A stretch of 64,000 nucleotides of DNA from Salimicrobium flavidum (GCF_900156645.1 NZ_FTOC01000001.1:372001-436000), one strand, 5' to 3'. Counted from the first letter of the stretch, positions 27,518 through 37,755 are shown. The notes: a model not told the origin generated them from the sequence alone. A program made the numbers and translations.

Positions 27518-29602
27518 TTATTTCTCTTGAAGCTCTTCTTTGTAATCGCATCCTGTACACTGTATCTGATTGCCTTTTTTCAATCGTTTTTCGACGAGCA
27601 ATGATTCACATTTAGGACATGGTCTGCTTATCGGTTTGTCCCAAGAAATGAAATCACAGTCAGGGTATCGTTCACAACCGAAGAACTTTCTGTTTTTCTT
27701 ACTCTTTCTCTCGACGATTTCTCCCTGCTGACATTTCGGACAAGTAACATCGATTTTCTTAAGGATCGGTTTTGTATTTCTGCATTCCGGAAAATTGGAA
27801 CAGGCAAGAAATTGACCATATCTTCCCATTTTGTACACCATTTCGTGCCCGCACTTTTCACAAGTGATCCCTGCAGGTTCGTCTTTGATTTCGATTTCTT
27901 CCATTTCTTTCTCAGCTTTTTTGAGCCTCGGTTCAAATCCGTCATAGAATTCTCTTAACACTTGGATCCAGTCCTGCTCGCCATCTTCGATATGATCTAA
28001 ATCATCTTCCATTTTTCTGGTGAATTCAACATCCAGAATTTCAGGGAAGTATGTCAGCAATTGCTCGAGGACAATCTCTCCGAGCTCTGTAGGAATGAAT
28101 CGTTTATTATCCAGAGAAACATATCCTCTTCGCTGGATAGTATCCAGCGTCGGAGCGAAAGTGGAAGGACGGCCGATTCCAAGTTCTTCAAGAGTTCTGA
28201 CCAATCTCGCTTCCGTGTATCTCGGAGGCGGCTGAGTGAAGTGCTGGTTCGGCTCGATCGATTTCGCTTCCACTTCCATCCCTTCTTCCAAACGGGGAAG
28301 TTGTTTGTTTTTATCATCCTTATTGTCATCTTTGCTCTCTACGTAGACTTTCATGAACCCTTTGAACTTCACTTCAGATCCTGTCGCACGGAACTCCACA
28401 CCTTCGTTATAAAGATGCACTGTCATCGTATCCATGATAGCAGCTGACATTTGACTGGCTACAAAACGTTCCCAGATCAATTTATAAAGTCTGTGCTGGT
28501 CCCTTGATAGAATCTTTTTCAAAGAGCTTGGTTCCCTCAATGTAGAAGTAGGACGGATGGCTTCGTGTGCATCCTGCGCCCCCTCCTTCTTCTTTTCATC
28601 GGCTTTCTTTCCGGCACTGTATTCCTCACCGAATTCTTCAACGATATAATTCAGGGCTTCGGTTTTTGCTGTGTCCGATATACGGGTAGAATCAGTACGC
28701 ATATACGTGATCAGACCTGCAGTACCCTGTTTTCCACCCAGGTCCACCCCTTCATACAGCTGCTGGGCGAGCATCATCGTTTTCTTTGCCCGGAAATTCA
28801 GCTTTCTGGCTGCTTCCTGTTGCAAAGAAGAAGTCGTAAACGGAGAAGCCGGATTCCTCTTCCTTTCTCTCTTATTCACTTTTTGAATTTCGAAGGATTT
28901 CCCTTTCATACGTTCGGTGACCGCATCCACATCCTCTTTCGTGCTGAGCTTTTGCTTTTTGCCATCTATCCCATAGAAAGAACCTTCGAACATTTCTTGA
29001 TTCTTCATGAATTCTGCTTCTATCGACCAGTATTCTTCAGGAGTGAAATTATTGATTTCATTTTCCCGGTCAATGATCAATTTGACGGCAACAGATTGGA
29101 CCCTTCCAGCACTGAGACCTTTTTTAACTTTCTTCCACAGAATAGGGCTGATGTTGTAACCGACGAGACGATCGAGTATCCTTCTGGCCTGTTGAGCTCT
29201 TACAAGATCATTATTGATAGTTCTTGGATTTTTGAAAGAATCTTTCACTGCGTCTTTTGTAATTTCATTGAACACTACACGGCACTCACTGTCTTCGTCT
29301 ATATTGAGACTATGGGCCAAATGCCAGGCAATGGCTTCCCCTTCGCGGTCAGGGTCGGCAGCGAGATAAACTTTTTTCGCCTTTTTTGCTGCAGTTTTCA
29401 ATTCTTTCAGCACGGGACCTTTTCCGCGGATGGTAATATATTTCGGGTTAAAGTCTTCTTCTTCGACATCTACACCCATTTGACTTTTAGGTAAATCACG
29501 GACGTGTCCGAGGGATGCTTTCACTTTGTATTTTTTTCCTAAATATCGTTCAATCGTTTTTGCTTTAGCAGGTGATTCCACGATTACTAGATAATCTGCC
29601 AT
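27518..29602 (-). CDS. topA: DNA topoisomerase I (type IA)
   Basis: TopA relaxes negative supercoils. An N-terminal Toprim domain starts [22 protein letters not shown] and contains [15 protein letters not shown]. The active-site Tyr is in [16 protein letters not shown] (about residue 300). The C-terminus has three four-Cys zinc ribbons, starting [16 protein letters not shown] and CPKCESLL. The ATG at 29602 (694 aa) follows GGGAGG; an upstream in-frame ATG lies before that SD. In B. subtilis trmFO follows; here xerC follows after a terminator. Confidence 0.98.
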   Translation of the reverse strand: MADYLVIVESPAKAKTIERYLGKKYKVKASLGHVRDLPKSQMGVDVEEEDFNPKYITIRGKGPVLKELKTAAKKAKKVYLAADPDREGEAIAWHLAHSLNIDEDSECRVVFNEITKDAVKDSFKNPRTINNDLVRAQQARRILDRLVGYNISPILWKKVKKGLSAGRVQSVAVKLIIDRENEINNFTPEEYWSIEAEFMKNQEMFEGSFYGIDGKKQKLSTKEDVDAVTERMKGKSFEIQKVNKRERKRNPASPFTTSSLQQEAARKLNFRAKKTMMLAQQLYEGVDLGGKQGTAGLITYMRTDSTRISDTAKTEALNYIVEEFGEEYSAGKKADEKKKEGAQDAHEAIRPTSTLREPSSLKKILSRDQHRLYKLIWERFVASQMSAAIMDTMTVHLYNEGVEFRATGSEVKFKGFMKVYVESKDDNKDDKNKQLPRLEEGMEVEAKSIEPNQHFTQPPPRYTEARLVRTLEELGIGRPSTFAPTLDTIQRRGYVSLDNKRFIPTELGEIVLEQLLTYFPEILDVEFTRKMEDDLDHIEDGEQDWIQVLREFYDGFEPRLKKAEKEMEEIEIKDEPAGITCEKCGHEMVYKMGRYGQFLACSNFPECRNTKPILKKIDVTCPKCQQGEIVERKSKKNRKFFGCERYPDCDFISWDKPISRPCPKCESLLVEKRLKKGNQIQCTGCDYKEELQEK

Positions 29603-29645
29603 GTACGAGCCTCCCATAGAGGTTTTGGTAAAGTAAATCTTCCTT

Positions 29646-29675
29646 ATTATTAAATAGGTAGAAACCTTTTGTCAA
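29646..29675 (-). promoter_or_regulatory. Sigma-A promoter of topA
   Basis: TTGACA and AATAAT are separated by 18 nt in the dprA-topA gap. The -35 is perfect and the -10 is 5/6 to consensus. topA can thus be transcribed independently of dprA. Confidence 0.65.
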
Positions 29676-29692
29676 ACGGCTTCCATTAATTT

Positions 29693-30562
29693 TTACCTTT
29701 TATCCCCTATTTGGATATCATGATGAGTATGCACGATTTTTGCTCCTTGGTCAATGATTGCGTGACAACCTTCACTCGTCTCACTGCCAACGGGACCAGG
29801 AAATGCGTATACCTCTTTCCCCTGTTCCAAAGCTTGATCCACCGTTATCATCGTGCCGCTTTTCATTCGGGCTTCTACTACTATCGTCGCTTCACTCAGG
29901 CCGGAAATAAGCCGATTCCTTTCAGGAAAATGAAATTTTCGAGGCACGACATGGGGAGCATGTTCCGATATTACGAGGTGCTCCGAGGCCATCTTACTGT
30001 ACAGGGAAAGGTCGTTCTTCGGGTATACGTGTTCGAACCCTGACCCAAGAACTGCTATCGTCCTTCCATTATTGTGCACGGCAAGTTTATGAGCGAACTG
30101 ATCTACCCCCATCGCCATCCCGCTAACGAAACAATAGTCTTGTTTCACCAGGGGGAGGAAAATCTTTTTCATTGCAGGTAAGGCGTAGGAAGAGGGGTTG
30201 CGCGTACCAATGACACTAATGAGTTTTTTGTGCCCGAGCAATGACAAATCCCCTGATGCGTAGAAGGCAAGGGGCGGGTCAGGAATCATTTTCAGTGTTT
30301 CGGGGTAGGAGTCATCCGAAAAAATAATGGCATGAAATCGTTCCAGAGCTTCATCCAGTGACTTCTGCACAGAGTAGAGCGCTACATGATTCCTTATTTT
30401 TTGTGCACGTTCAAGAGGGATATTCAGCTGGTCATACCAGCGCTCAGGGGGAATTTGATTATAAGTGGCCAGAGAAGGGTCCTGTCTGATCATTTTCTTC
30501 AGAAGATTTCTGGTCACATGGGGGGAACTTTGCAATAGTAAAAGATTTCTTTTTTCTTCCAT
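29693..30562 (-). CDS. dprA: DNA processing protein DprA (Smf)
   Basis: DprA loads RecA onto incoming single-stranded DNA during natural transformation. The Rossmann-like core has SVIGTRNPSSYA, SGMAMGVDQFAH and the AVLGSGFEHVYPKN stretch, with a short N-terminal helical region. There is no C-terminal winged helix, as usual in Bacillus. The ATG at 30562 (289 aa) has AGGTGG a few bases upstream; the ATG four codons earlier lies before the SD. Whether the strain is transformable cannot be told from this. Confidence 0.95.
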   Translation of the reverse strand: MEEKRNLLLLQSSPHVTRNLLKKMIRQDPSLATYNQIPPERWYDQLNIPLERAQKIRNHVALYSVQKSLDEALERFHAIIFSDDSYPETLKMIPDPPLAFYASGDLSLLGHKKLISVIGTRNPSSYALPAMKKIFLPLVKQDYCFVSGMAMGVDQFAHKLAVHNNGRTIAVLGSGFEHVYPKNDLSLYSKMASEHLVISEHAPHVVPRKFHFPERNRLISGLSEATIVVEARMKSGTMITVDQALEQGKEVYAFPGPVGSETSEGCHAIIDQGAKIVHTHHDIQIGDKR

Positions 30563-30602
30563 TCTCCACCTCATTCACTCTTATTCTGTTTAATTACATA
30601 TA

Positions 30603-30629
30603 AATAGAAAGAAGGGGCGGAACCCCTTC
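30603..30629 (-). terminator. Intrinsic terminator after sucD
   Basis: GAAGGGG/CCCCTTC stem with a 5-nt loop, followed in the minus direction by TTTCTATTT. It lies 12 bp after the sucD stop. Confidence 0.85.
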
Positions 30630-30640
30630 TTTATTTAAAC

Positions 30641-31543
30641 TTAATGTGTTTTACACTTGTCATAAATATCGTTCGATTTCAATACATTGATAAGTGTTTC
30701 TCCCATGACGGACGGTGTTTCAGCAACTTCAATTCCGCATTCATTCATTACACGGATTTTTTCGTCTGCTGTTCCTTTTCCGCCGGAAATGATAGCACCT
30801 GCGTGGCCCATACGTTTTCCTGGAGGGGCTGTACGTCCTCCGATGAAGCCTACAACGGGTTTATCCATGTTGGCTTTCACCCATTCAGCAGCCTCTTCTT
30901 CCGCAGTACCACCGATTTCCCCGATCATAATGACCGCTTCTGTATCATCATCTTCCTGGAACGCCTTCAGCACATCGATGAAGTCGGTACCATTTACCGG
31001 ATCTCCTCCGATACCTACAGCTGTCGATTGACCCAGGCCTGCCTCAGAAAGCTGATGTACTGCTTCATACGTCAATGTACCTGAACGGGAAACGACACCC
31101 ACATGGCCTTTCTTATGGATATATCCCGGCATAATACCGATTTTGCATTCATCCGGCGTGATGACACCCGGGCAGTTCGGTCCTACAAGGCGTGTCTTTT
31201 TGCCTTCCATGTAACGCTTCACTTTAATCATATCCTGTACAGGGATATGTTCCGTGATACAAATAGCTATATCCATCTCGGCATCCGTCGCTTCCATAAT
31301 CGCATCAGCAGCGAATGGAGCAGGTACGTAAATGACGGAAGCGTTCGCTCCTGTTGCCTTCACAGCTTCTTCCACTGTATTGAAAACAGGTACACCTTCC
31401 GCATCTGTACCGCCTTTACCAGGTGTCACTCCTCCGACGATCTGAGTCCCGTACTCAAGCATTTGCTTGGCATGGAACAATGCAGTCGACCCGGTGATCC
31501 CCTGGACGATTACTTTTGTATTTTTATCAATATATACACTCAT
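30641..31543 (-). CDS. sucD: Succinyl-CoA synthetase, alpha subunit
   Basis: SucD carries the phosphohistidine and CoA site of the TCA-cycle enzyme that makes ATP (or GTP) from succinyl-CoA. The 300-aa protein starts with [31 protein letters not shown] (CoA-binding Rossmann fold). The active-site His is His247 in [12 protein letters not shown]. It follows sucC by 15 bp. Confidence 0.98.
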   Translation of the reverse strand: MSVYIDKNTKVIVQGITGSTALFHAKQMLEYGTQIVGGVTPGKGGTDAEGVPVFNTVEEAVKATGANASVIYVPAPFAADAIMEATDAEMDIAICITEHIPVQDMIKVKRYMEGKKTRLVGPNCPGVITPDECKIGIMPGYIHKKGHVGVVSRSGTLTYEAVHQLSEAGLGQSTAVGIGGDPVNGTDFIDVLKAFQEDDDTEAVIMIGEIGGTAEEEAAEWVKANMDKPVVGFIGGRTAPPGKRMGHAGAIISGGKGTADEKIRVMNECGIEVAETPSVMGETLINVLKSNDIYDKCKTH

Positions 31544-31558
31544 CCTATTCCCGCCTTT

Positions 31559-32719
31559 CTACTTCACTAGTTCTACGATTTTTTGTGCACCGTTCGCCAT
31601 AGAATCTGCAGATGTAATGTTCAAACCGGATTCATCAAGAATTCTTTTGCCTTCTTCGACATTCGTACCTTCAAGTCTTACGACAAGTGGAAGTGTTAGT
31701 CCCACTTCTTTCGTAGCAGCTACGATTCCTTCTGCAATGACGTCACACTTCATGATCCCGCCGAAGATGTTGACGAAAATACCGTTGACATTTTCATCAG
31801 ACAAAATCAGTTTGAATGCACCCGTCACTTTTTCAGTAGTGGCACCACCGCCTACGTCAAGGAAGTTCGCGGGTTCGCCGCCATAGTGCTTGATCGTATC
31901 CATCGTGGCCATCGCCAGACCTGCACCGTTGACCATGCAACCGATATCTCCGTCAAGAGCTATATAACTCAGGTCGTATTTCGAAGCCTCTATCTCTTTC
32001 GGGTCTTCCTCATCTAAGTCTCTAAGATCCGCTACGTCTTTCTGACGGAACAGGGCGTTATCGTCAAAGTTGAGCTTGGAGTCAAGAGCAAGTACTTCTC
32101 CGTCTCCAGTGGTGACAAGTGGATTGATTTCAGCGATGGAACAATCTTTCTTCACAAAGACATCGTACAGTCCCATCATGAATTTGACCGCTTTGGAAAG
32201 AGATTCTTTCGGAATGTTTATATTGAAAGCAAGACGACGAGCCTGGAAAGGTGCTAGACCTACAACCGGATCGATAACCTCTTTGAAGATCTTCTCCGGA
32301 TTCTCTTCCGCTACCTGTTCGATTTCAGTACCGCCTTCTTCCGACGCCATCATCGTGATACGGCTGGTATTACGGTCGAGGACGAGCCCTACGTAATATT
32401 CATTCTGAATGTCACAGCCTTCTTCAATCAGTAAGCGCTTTACTTCTTTTCCTTCAGAGCCTGTCTGATGAGTGACCAGCGTTTTTCCAAGCAATTCTTC
32501 CGCATATGTACGAACGTCATCAAGACTTTTGGCGATTTTTACACCACCGGCATTACCACGTCCGCCAGCGTGAATTTGCGCTTTGACGACAGTTACGTCT
32601 GTGCCGAGTTTTTTCGCTGCTTCAACAGCCTCATCGGCAGAGTACGCAACGTGCCCATTCGGTACGGCAACGCCGAAATCGCGCATGATCTGTTTTCCCT
32701 GATACTCATGAATGTTCAT
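31559..32719 (-). CDS. sucC: Succinyl-CoA synthetase, beta subunit
   Basis: SucC is the ATP-grasp, nucleotide- and succinate-binding subunit. It starts [20 protein letters not shown] and has [22 protein letters not shown] and a GGGATTEKV loop. Length is 386 aa. Its own promoter with an adjacent inverted repeat lies in the 186-bp gap after ylqH, so sucCD is expressed as a unit. Confidence 0.98.
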   Translation of the reverse strand: MNIHEYQGKQIMRDFGVAVPNGHVAYSADEAVEAAKKLGTDVTVVKAQIHAGGRGNAGGVKIAKSLDDVRTYAEELLGKTLVTHQTGSEGKEVKRLLIEEGCDIQNEYYVGLVLDRNTSRITMMASEEGGTEIEQVAEENPEKIFKEVIDPVVGLAPFQARRLAFNINIPKESLSKAVKFMMGLYDVFVKKDCSIAEINPLVTTGDGEVLALDSKLNFDDNALFRQKDVADLRDLDEEDPKEIEASKYDLSYIALDGDIGCMVNGAGLAMATMDTIKHYGGEPANFLDVGGGATTEKVTGAFKLILSDENVNGIFVNIFGGIMKCDVIAEGIVAATKEVGLTLPLVVRLEGTNVEEGKRILDESGLNITSADSMANGAQKIVELVK

Positions 32720-32754
32720 GTTTCATCCTCCCATCAATTTCTACTGCACATCTT

Positions 32755-32784
32755 ATTGTATATAAAATCCGCTTTCATTGTCTA
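32755..32784 (-). promoter_or_regulatory. Sigma-A promoter of sucCD
   Basis: TAGACA (5/6) and TACAAT (5/6) with an 18-nt spacer, about 36 nt upstream of the sucC ATG. The -35 directly abuts an 11-bp inverted repeat. Confidence 0.65.
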
Positions 32785-32830
32785 CCATTATGCAGGTATT
32801 TCAGTTTTTCTTCATCTTTCTGCATAATGG
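32785..32830. repeat. Perfect 11-bp inverted repeat upstream of sucC
   Basis: CCATTATGCAG and CTGCATAATGG are exact reverse complements 24 nt apart. The inner boundary of one arm touches the sucC -35 box. No T-tract follows, so it does not look like a terminator for ylqH. It could be a two-half-site operator for a regulator of sucCD (inference). Confidence 0.6.
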
Positions 32831-32905
32831 CGTGACCCTTGCAAACTTAGACCTACGTCTGCAACAGTCGGCTTTACCCCTTATGATTCTTTCATAAACA
32901 ATTAC

Positions 32906-33196
32906 CTACACGTCTTTATTTCTCTGCTTCAGTTCCTGATCGGACTGATAAATGAATGCAAATACTTCAGCGACCACCTGGTATAACTCTTCCGGAATCT
33001 GTTCATTTATATTCAATTCAGATAACAGCTCCACCAGGGTCGCATCCTCCTGCACAGGCACATCCGCTTCTTCAGCTCTGTTCATGATCCTCTCGGCGAT
33101 GTGGCCCTGGCCTTTCGCTGTTATTTGTGGTGCGCCTCCGCTTTCGGGATCATAGCGAAGAGCTATGGCTTCTTTTCTTTTTTTATCCTCACTCAT
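32906..33196 (-). CDS. ylqH: YlqH, FlhB cytosolic-domain-like protein
   Basis: A 96-aa soluble protein that resembles only the C-terminal part of FlhB. It starts KEAIALRYDPESGGAPQITAKGQGHIAERIM, and the terminal IPEELYQVVAEVFAFIYQSDQEL matches the end helix of FlhB. It has no membrane part and no NPTH cleavage motif. Such proteins can partly stand in for the FlhB C-terminus in some bacteria; the role here is not established. Its start overlaps the ylqG stop by 4 bp (ATGA), so the two are coupled. Confidence 0.9.
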   Translation of the reverse strand: MSEDKKRKEAIALRYDPESGGAPQITAKGQGHIAERIMNRAEEADVPVQEDATLVELLSELNINEQIPEELYQVVAEVFAFIYQSDQELKQRNKDV

Positions 33197-35178
33197 ATTC
33201 GAAAATCCACCCCCTCGTACGTACTTGTGGTAACTGAAGAAGGAATCTTACCCGGAATTTCTTTGCCGGAATTTTTCACCTGTAAAGATACTAGGGAATA
33301 TCCCGCATTCTCGAGACCTTTTTGCAGTTTCTCTTCAAAACCATCCGCAATCCCGGTCAGCTCCTCATTCTCATTAAAAACTGTAACCTGGACACCGCGG
33401 TTTTGAACCTGCATATCTATCACCGTTTCTTTAAGACTCTGTAAATCAAGGTAAAATAGAATGTGACAGTGATCCGGGTCAATCGTGCCGTCTTCTGATT
33501 TTCTGCCATCTACGTTCACGTGAATATCTTTTTCTGTCTCGAGTAACTGTCCCGGAAACTGCAAAGTGAACTGGAGGGAGTGAGAGTTCTCCTGAGAGGC
33601 GGTCATTTGCATAGAATTGAAAAAATGGAGCATATTTCTCCCTGCTTCACCTTTTGATGCACTCAGGTCTGTTATAAGTGACAACAGCCCTGATTTCATT
33701 GAACTCTCCGGCGAAGAGTTATTCTGCCTGAGCACAGCTTCATCATCCAGACCACTCAACTGCTGGAATGCTTTCACCTGTAACAGAAGTCTTTCCTGTA
33801 CAGGTAAGGGAGTTTCCCTTTGAGACAGGGCTGTCCATTCTGTCAGCGTCTTCTGAAGGGAGGAAGGTACTTGGGATTGCAGCGCCTGATCTATCCTGGC
33901 TACCGCCCCTTCCATCATACGTACCATCGTTCCATTCGAAGTTTGTCCTGAATTGGAATGAACTGATTTAGCCGCTTCCCCTGATATTTGTCCGAGCATC
34001 TTTTGCACAGAAGATTTTTCCGCTCCTGTCAACGCAGTCATTAGTTTCGAAAAACTTCCCTGCTCCGTCAACTGCTGATGGTTATTAACGAAAGATTGGA
34101 GCAGCGCCGGTGAAGGTTTAGCATTACCGTCTGATTGAAAGATTCTGGAGAACTGCCCACTCCAGCGGGATAGTTGCTGTTGTTCCGAACCTGAAAGAGG
34201 AGCCTGTTGTCTGAATAATCCCTGTATTTTTTCAGCTGTACCTTCTGCCATCAACGACTTGTTTTCAGAAAAGGAGAAAGCTGCAGTCACCGGAAAAAGC
34301 CGTTGCAAACTGCTCTGGGATGCTACTCTGTGATCGTTTTGAGGAGCGACGGCTCCCTGCATATTTCTCATCAAAGTGTCAGCACCCGGAGGGCTTCCCG
34401 TCGAAGATCCAGCCATGTTCTGAAGTATAACTTTCGACTTGAAATTCCCAAACGTTTCTGATGGAGGGAGTGCCCCTGCCTGTTTCAGGAGCTGAAATGA
34501 TTGCCGATTGTCATTCTGTACTTCATTACTTAATTTTTGCCCCGCCACCTGCGGGAAATTCCCACGGCCGGCCGATGGAACAATAGAACTCAACAGTGCT
34601 GCAGCTCTTGTGGCTGGCGGGAAAGGATTGCCTCTATTACTTAACTGGCCGAATAAGGCCCCGAGTTGATTTTGCTTTCCGGCGGAAAGAGCCTGGAAAA
34701 CCGACGTTCTGATCGGTAACTGTCTTTCGAACATTTCCTTTAAAACAGTAGACGTAAGGGGATTCTTCGACGATTGTAAAATAGAAAAGGCCTGTTTCAA
34801 CTCCTGGGCATTGAAGGGGATTTGTTTATCCATCAGTGACTTCGCAAACGCCATAGTCTGACTGTTCACTTTTATCCCATGTGCCTGCATCCATTTTTGG
34901 AGAGAAACTGTTTCATTACCTTTGGCTTCATTGGAAACAACCTTTAAATGTACAGGATTCTTTTGAGCCTGCACCTGAAAAAGATAATTCCCCCCTTTGG
35001 TCAATGATGTCTCAAGACGGGCATTGACCTGTCTGCCGCCGATATCCACAATAGCTTTATTCCCGGGCAACAATTCCGTCACTTTCCCGTTGATGACCTT
35101 CCCCGCATTCAAAGAAGGCGGAGTCGCTTTCTGCACTTTCTGAAGCGATTGAAACATATTCTGCATAGAGGGTTTCAC
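33193..35178 (-). CDS. ylqG: YlqG, FliK-like large Gln/Ser-rich protein
   Basis: A 661-aa protein of low-complexity Gln/Ser/Pro/Asn composition. Its C-terminal ~120 residues resemble the Flg_hook domain of FliK (LQFTLQFPGQLLETEKDIHVNVDGRK, HCHILFYLDLQSLKETVIDMQVQNRGVQVTVF). It has no signal peptide, which would fit export by the flagellar system if it is secreted. I start at the GTG at 35178, about 7 nt after AAGGAGG; the in-frame GTG three codons earlier is within the SD. It is paired with FlhB-like ylqH, and both sit outside the main flagellar operon as in B. subtilis. Confidence 0.82.
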   Translation of the reverse strand: MKPSMQNMFQSLQKVQKATPPSLNAGKVINGKVTELLPGNKAIVDIGGRQVNARLETSLTKGGNYLFQVQAQKNPVHLKVVSNEAKGNETVSLQKWMQAHGIKVNSQTMAFAKSLMDKQIPFNAQELKQAFSILQSSKNPLTSTVLKEMFERQLPIRTSVFQALSAGKQNQLGALFGQLSNRGNPFPPATRAAALLSSIVPSAGRGNFPQVAGQKLSNEVQNDNRQSFQLLKQAGALPPSETFGNFKSKVILQNMAGSSTGSPPGADTLMRNMQGAVAPQNDHRVASQSSLQRLFPVTAAFSFSENKSLMAEGTAEKIQGLFRQQAPLSGSEQQQLSRWSGQFSRIFQSDGNAKPSPALLQSFVNNHQQLTEQGSFSKLMTALTGAEKSSVQKMLGQISGEAAKSVHSNSGQTSNGTMVRMMEGAVARIDQALQSQVPSSLQKTLTEWTALSQRETPLPVQERLLLQVKAFQQLSGLDDEAVLRQNNSSPESSMKSGLLSLITDLSASKGEAGRNMLHFFNSMQMTASQENSHSLQFTLQFPGQLLETEKDIHVNVDGRKSEDGTIDPDHCHILFYLDLQSLKETVIDMQVQNRGVQVTVFNENEELTGIADGFEEKLQKGLENAGYSLVSLQVKNSGKEIPGKIPSSVTTSTYEGVDFRI

Positions 35179-35303
35179 CCGCTCCACCTCCTTTTTGTCA
35201 TATGTGTTAAAGGCACACTGTCGATATATAGCATCGAAAGACGGATTGCCCTAAATGGACTGAAAGTCACTGAGAAATAAACCTCCGAAGGATTACAGAG
35301 GAG

Positions 35304-36065
35304 CTATCCTCGAATATCAGAAGGAACGAACGTTTTTCGATGATAAGGTGTAATGCCGGTTTTTCGTATAGCATCCAAATGTTCCTTCGTGCCATATCCT
35401 TTGTTCTTAGCGAATTTATACGCCGGAAATGATTCATCGAGTCCTTTCATGAATCGATCCCTCGTAACTTTGGCGATCACGCTTGCAGCTGCAATCGCTA
35501 CGCTACGCTCGTCACCTTTGACATACGAAGTCTGTTCTATCTGCACGGGCACTTCCATCGCATCCACCAACAAATAGTCCGGTGTATAAGTCATATTCTC
35601 CACGGCACGCCTCATAGCGATTTTCGTAGCCTGATAAATGTTCCATCGGTCAATTTCTTCAGGGCTCGCTTCCCCTACTCCTACATCCGCATGAGTCATG
35701 ATTTCGTCATAGAAGTATTCCTTATCCTTCTCCGTGAGTTTTTTCGAGTCATCCAGCCCGTAAAGGGTAAATCCCTCAGGTAACCTTACTGCACTTGCCA
35801 TCACCGGACCCGCTACCGGTCCTCGACCAGCTTCGTCAATTCCGGCCACATAAACGTAGTTCTGTTGCTTCGCTTGTCTTTCCAATTCATTCATCTTCAC
35901 CCATTTATTTTGAAGAGAGATGCGCTTTTCTTCACGTTTTTTAATACGGCTTACAAGTTGCTTGACCCCTATCCGTTCATCCATCTCTATTTTATGTAGA
36001 TTGTCGACGGTAAGTAACCCCTGCTTTTCTTCTTCTTTCAATTGTTGTATTGATTTCCTTGTCAT
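35304..36065 (-). CDS. rnhB: Ribonuclease HII
   Basis: RnhB cleaves RNA in RNA-DNA hybrids and at single ribonucleotides. The metal site begins with Asp77-Glu78 in AGIDEAGRGPVAGPV, with further acidic residues in YLLVDAM. The conserved SVAIAAASVIAKVTRD follows. The 253-aa protein has the N-terminal ~70-residue extension typical of Bacillus RNase HII. It follows rbgA. Confidence 0.97.
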   Translation of the reverse strand: MTRKSIQQLKEEEKQGLLTVDNLHKIEMDERIGVKQLVSRIKKREEKRISLQNKWVKMNELERQAKQQNYVYVAGIDEAGRGPVAGPVMASAVRLPEGFTLYGLDDSKKLTEKDKEYFYDEIMTHADVGVGEASPEEIDRWNIYQATKIAMRRAVENMTYTPDYLLVDAMEVPVQIEQTSYVKGDERSVAIAAASVIAKVTRDRFMKGLDESFPAYKFAKNKGYGTKEHLDAIRKTGITPYHRKTFVPSDIRG

Positions 36066-36130
36066 ATGATTGCACTCCTTTTTTATATCGGAGATTCAAT
36101 GATTTCCTGAAGAATATTTACGTCGACCTA

Positions 36131-36169
36131 TATAAAGAAAACGCGTCACGGACTGGATCCATGCGCGTT
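36131..36169 (-). terminator. Possible terminator between rbgA and rnhB
   Basis: AACGCG/CGCGTT can pair across an 18-nt loop and is followed by TTTTCTTTATA in the minus direction. It overlaps the rbgA stop. The long loop makes it weaker than the other terminators here, so partial read-through to rnhB is likely. Confidence 0.4.
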
Positions 36170-37007
36170 ATGGCCGTTCAAAACTTATTCTGCCTATTCG
36201 ATTGCTTCTCAGATCCTGAATGATAATCTCCGCCACTTTCTCATAATCCACGACCCCGCCACTTTCGAGAGCGCCTCTTTTCCTCCCGATCATATCAAAG
36301 GCTTCTACCACATCATCGAACGAGGAAAAGCCGAACCTTCCTTCGAGTAGCTCCGGATAAGAATCTCTCAAATGATTGAGGATATAGATGGCAACCTCGT
36401 CCTGGGGCAGAATCTGGTCTTTGATCGTGCCTATAGAAGCAAGACGAAAGCCGGTCTCTTCATCTTCAAATTTCGGCCATAGAATACCTGGAGTATCCAG
36501 TAGTTCAAACTCATTTTTGACTTTGATCCACTGCTGTTTTTTTGTAACTCCCGGTTTGTCACCCGTCTCGGCTTTCTTCTTATGTGCCAATCTGTTGATA
36601 AGAGAAGATTTCCCCACATTCGGAATACCTACAATCATCGCTCGCGGATTCCTCGGGTTAATCCCTTTGGCTCTCTGCTTTTCAAGCTTGGCCCTTGTTA
36701 TTTCACGGGAGACCTCGGCAATTTGCTGGATATCTTTCGGTTTGTTCACATCTATGGCAATAGCATGGGAGAACTGGGTATCAAAATAGTCGATCCATTC
36801 TTTAGTCACTTCCGGATCAGCCAAATCTTTCTTCATCATGACAACAAGCTTCGGCTTATCCTGTATCTCTTCCTGTAACATCGGATTCTGTGAAGAAAAA
36901 GGTGCTCTTGCATCCACCAACTCAATAACAAAGTCGACCAGATTCAGATTCTCTTTCACTTCACGTCTCGCTTTTGCCATATGTCCCGGGTACCATTGAA
37001 TACTCAT
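36168..37007 (-). CDS. rbgA: Ribosome biogenesis GTPase RbgA (YlqF)
   Basis: RbgA is needed for late 50S assembly. It is a circularly permuted GTPase: the G4-like MMKKDLADP motif precedes G1 GIPNVGKSSLIN and G3 DTPGILWPK. The N-terminal SIQWYPGHMAKARRE carries the catalytic-type His of this family. Length is 279 aa. The neighbours rplS, lepB and rnhB are as in other Bacillaceae. Confidence 0.97.
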   Translation of the reverse strand: MSIQWYPGHMAKARREVKENLNLVDFVIELVDARAPFSSQNPMLQEEIQDKPKLVVMMKKDLADPEVTKEWIDYFDTQFSHAIAIDVNKPKDIQQIAEVSREITRAKLEKQRAKGINPRNPRAMIVGIPNVGKSSLINRLAHKKKAETGDKPGVTKKQQWIKVKNEFELLDTPGILWPKFEDEETGFRLASIGTIKDQILPQDEVAIYILNHLRDSYPELLEGRFGFSSFDDVVEAFDMIGRKRGALESGGVVDYEKVAEIIIQDLRSNRIGRISFERP

Positions 37008-37026
37008 AATTATTTACCTCCTTCTC

Positions 37027-37575
37027 TCAATCAAGCCACTGCATACGGCCTGGGGGCCAGTAAGAAAAAACGGCTTCTCCTACTACCCTCTCCAGTGGAA
37101 CCACACCGAAAGCGCGACTGTCTGTGGAGTTTCTTCGATTATCCCCAAGTACGAGGACAGAGTCTTCCGGTATTTTTTCATGTTCATCCTCTAGCTGTTG
37201 AAGAGTGAAATCCCTCGTGTAAGTCTCACCTTCAGGAAGGGAATTAACTGTTTCTTCTATAAATGGTTCTTCCACCTTTTCCCCGTCTATGAACAATTGA
37301 TCATCCTCTACAGCTACATGTTCACCGGGAAGCCCGATCACTCGCTTAATATAATCACGTCTTTCCGTTGCATGAAAGACTACAATATCGAAGCGATGGG
37401 GAGAACCTAAAGTATAATTTATTTTACTTACAATCAGATGATCATTGTTATGTAAGCTTGGAAGCATAGATGGCCCCTCTACAACCACCGGAGCAAAGAG
37501 GAACAAACGTACAATAATAGCAAGTACAGCAGCTATAGCCAATGCTTTTATCCAATCAATAATTTGTCGTTTCAT
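37027..37575 (-). CDS. lepB: Type I signal peptidase
   Basis: It removes signal peptides at the outer face of the membrane. There is one N-terminal transmembrane helix at about residues 9-30. The catalytic Ser is Ser36 in EGPSMLPS and the Lys is Lys77 in RRDYIKRVIGLPGE. The conserved GDNRRNSTDSRAFG box lies near the C-terminus. The ATG at 37575 (182 aa) follows AAGGTG by 8 nt; an in-frame TTG two codons earlier is less likely. A short Sip-type enzyme, co-located with rbgA. Confidence 0.96.
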   Translation of the reverse strand: MKRQIIDWIKALAIAAVLAIIVRLFLFAPVVVEGPSMLPSLHNNDHLIVSKINYTLGSPHRFDIVVFHATERRDYIKRVIGLPGEHVAVEDDQLFIDGEKVEEPFIEETVNSLPEGETYTRDFTLQQLEDEHEKIPEDSVLVLGDNRRNSTDSRAFGVVPLERVVGEAVFSYWPPGRMQWLD

Positions 37576-37714
37576 GACCAAGGCACCTTCTTTGATAAAT
37601 ATTAATGAAAAAGCATAAAAAGCTGTAAAGCTAGAGACTTGAGCTCTGATGTTTCAAAGAAATCTACAGAACTACACGACGAGTCGCTTCATCTTCACCC
37701 TTATTAATATTGAT

Positions 37715-37748
37715 TAGAAAAAAGGAGCTTGACAGCGCAAGCTCCTTT
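37715..37748 (-). terminator. Intrinsic terminator after rplS
   Basis: An 11-bp perfect stem, AAAGGAGCTTG/CAAGCTCCTTT, with a 6-nt loop and a run of Ts in the minus direction. It starts a few bases after the rplS stop. Confidence 0.93.
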
Positions 37749-37755
37749 TCCACTA

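Noticed and set aside
28565-29494. A 309-codon plus-strand open frame inside topA
   Set aside because: It lies fully antisense to topA, has a low-complexity Phe/His/Arg-rich composition typical of shadow frames, and resembles no family I know.
32906-33196. A truncated flhB pseudogene
   Set aside because: The gene is intact, coupled to ylqG and matches the stand-alone YlqH family.
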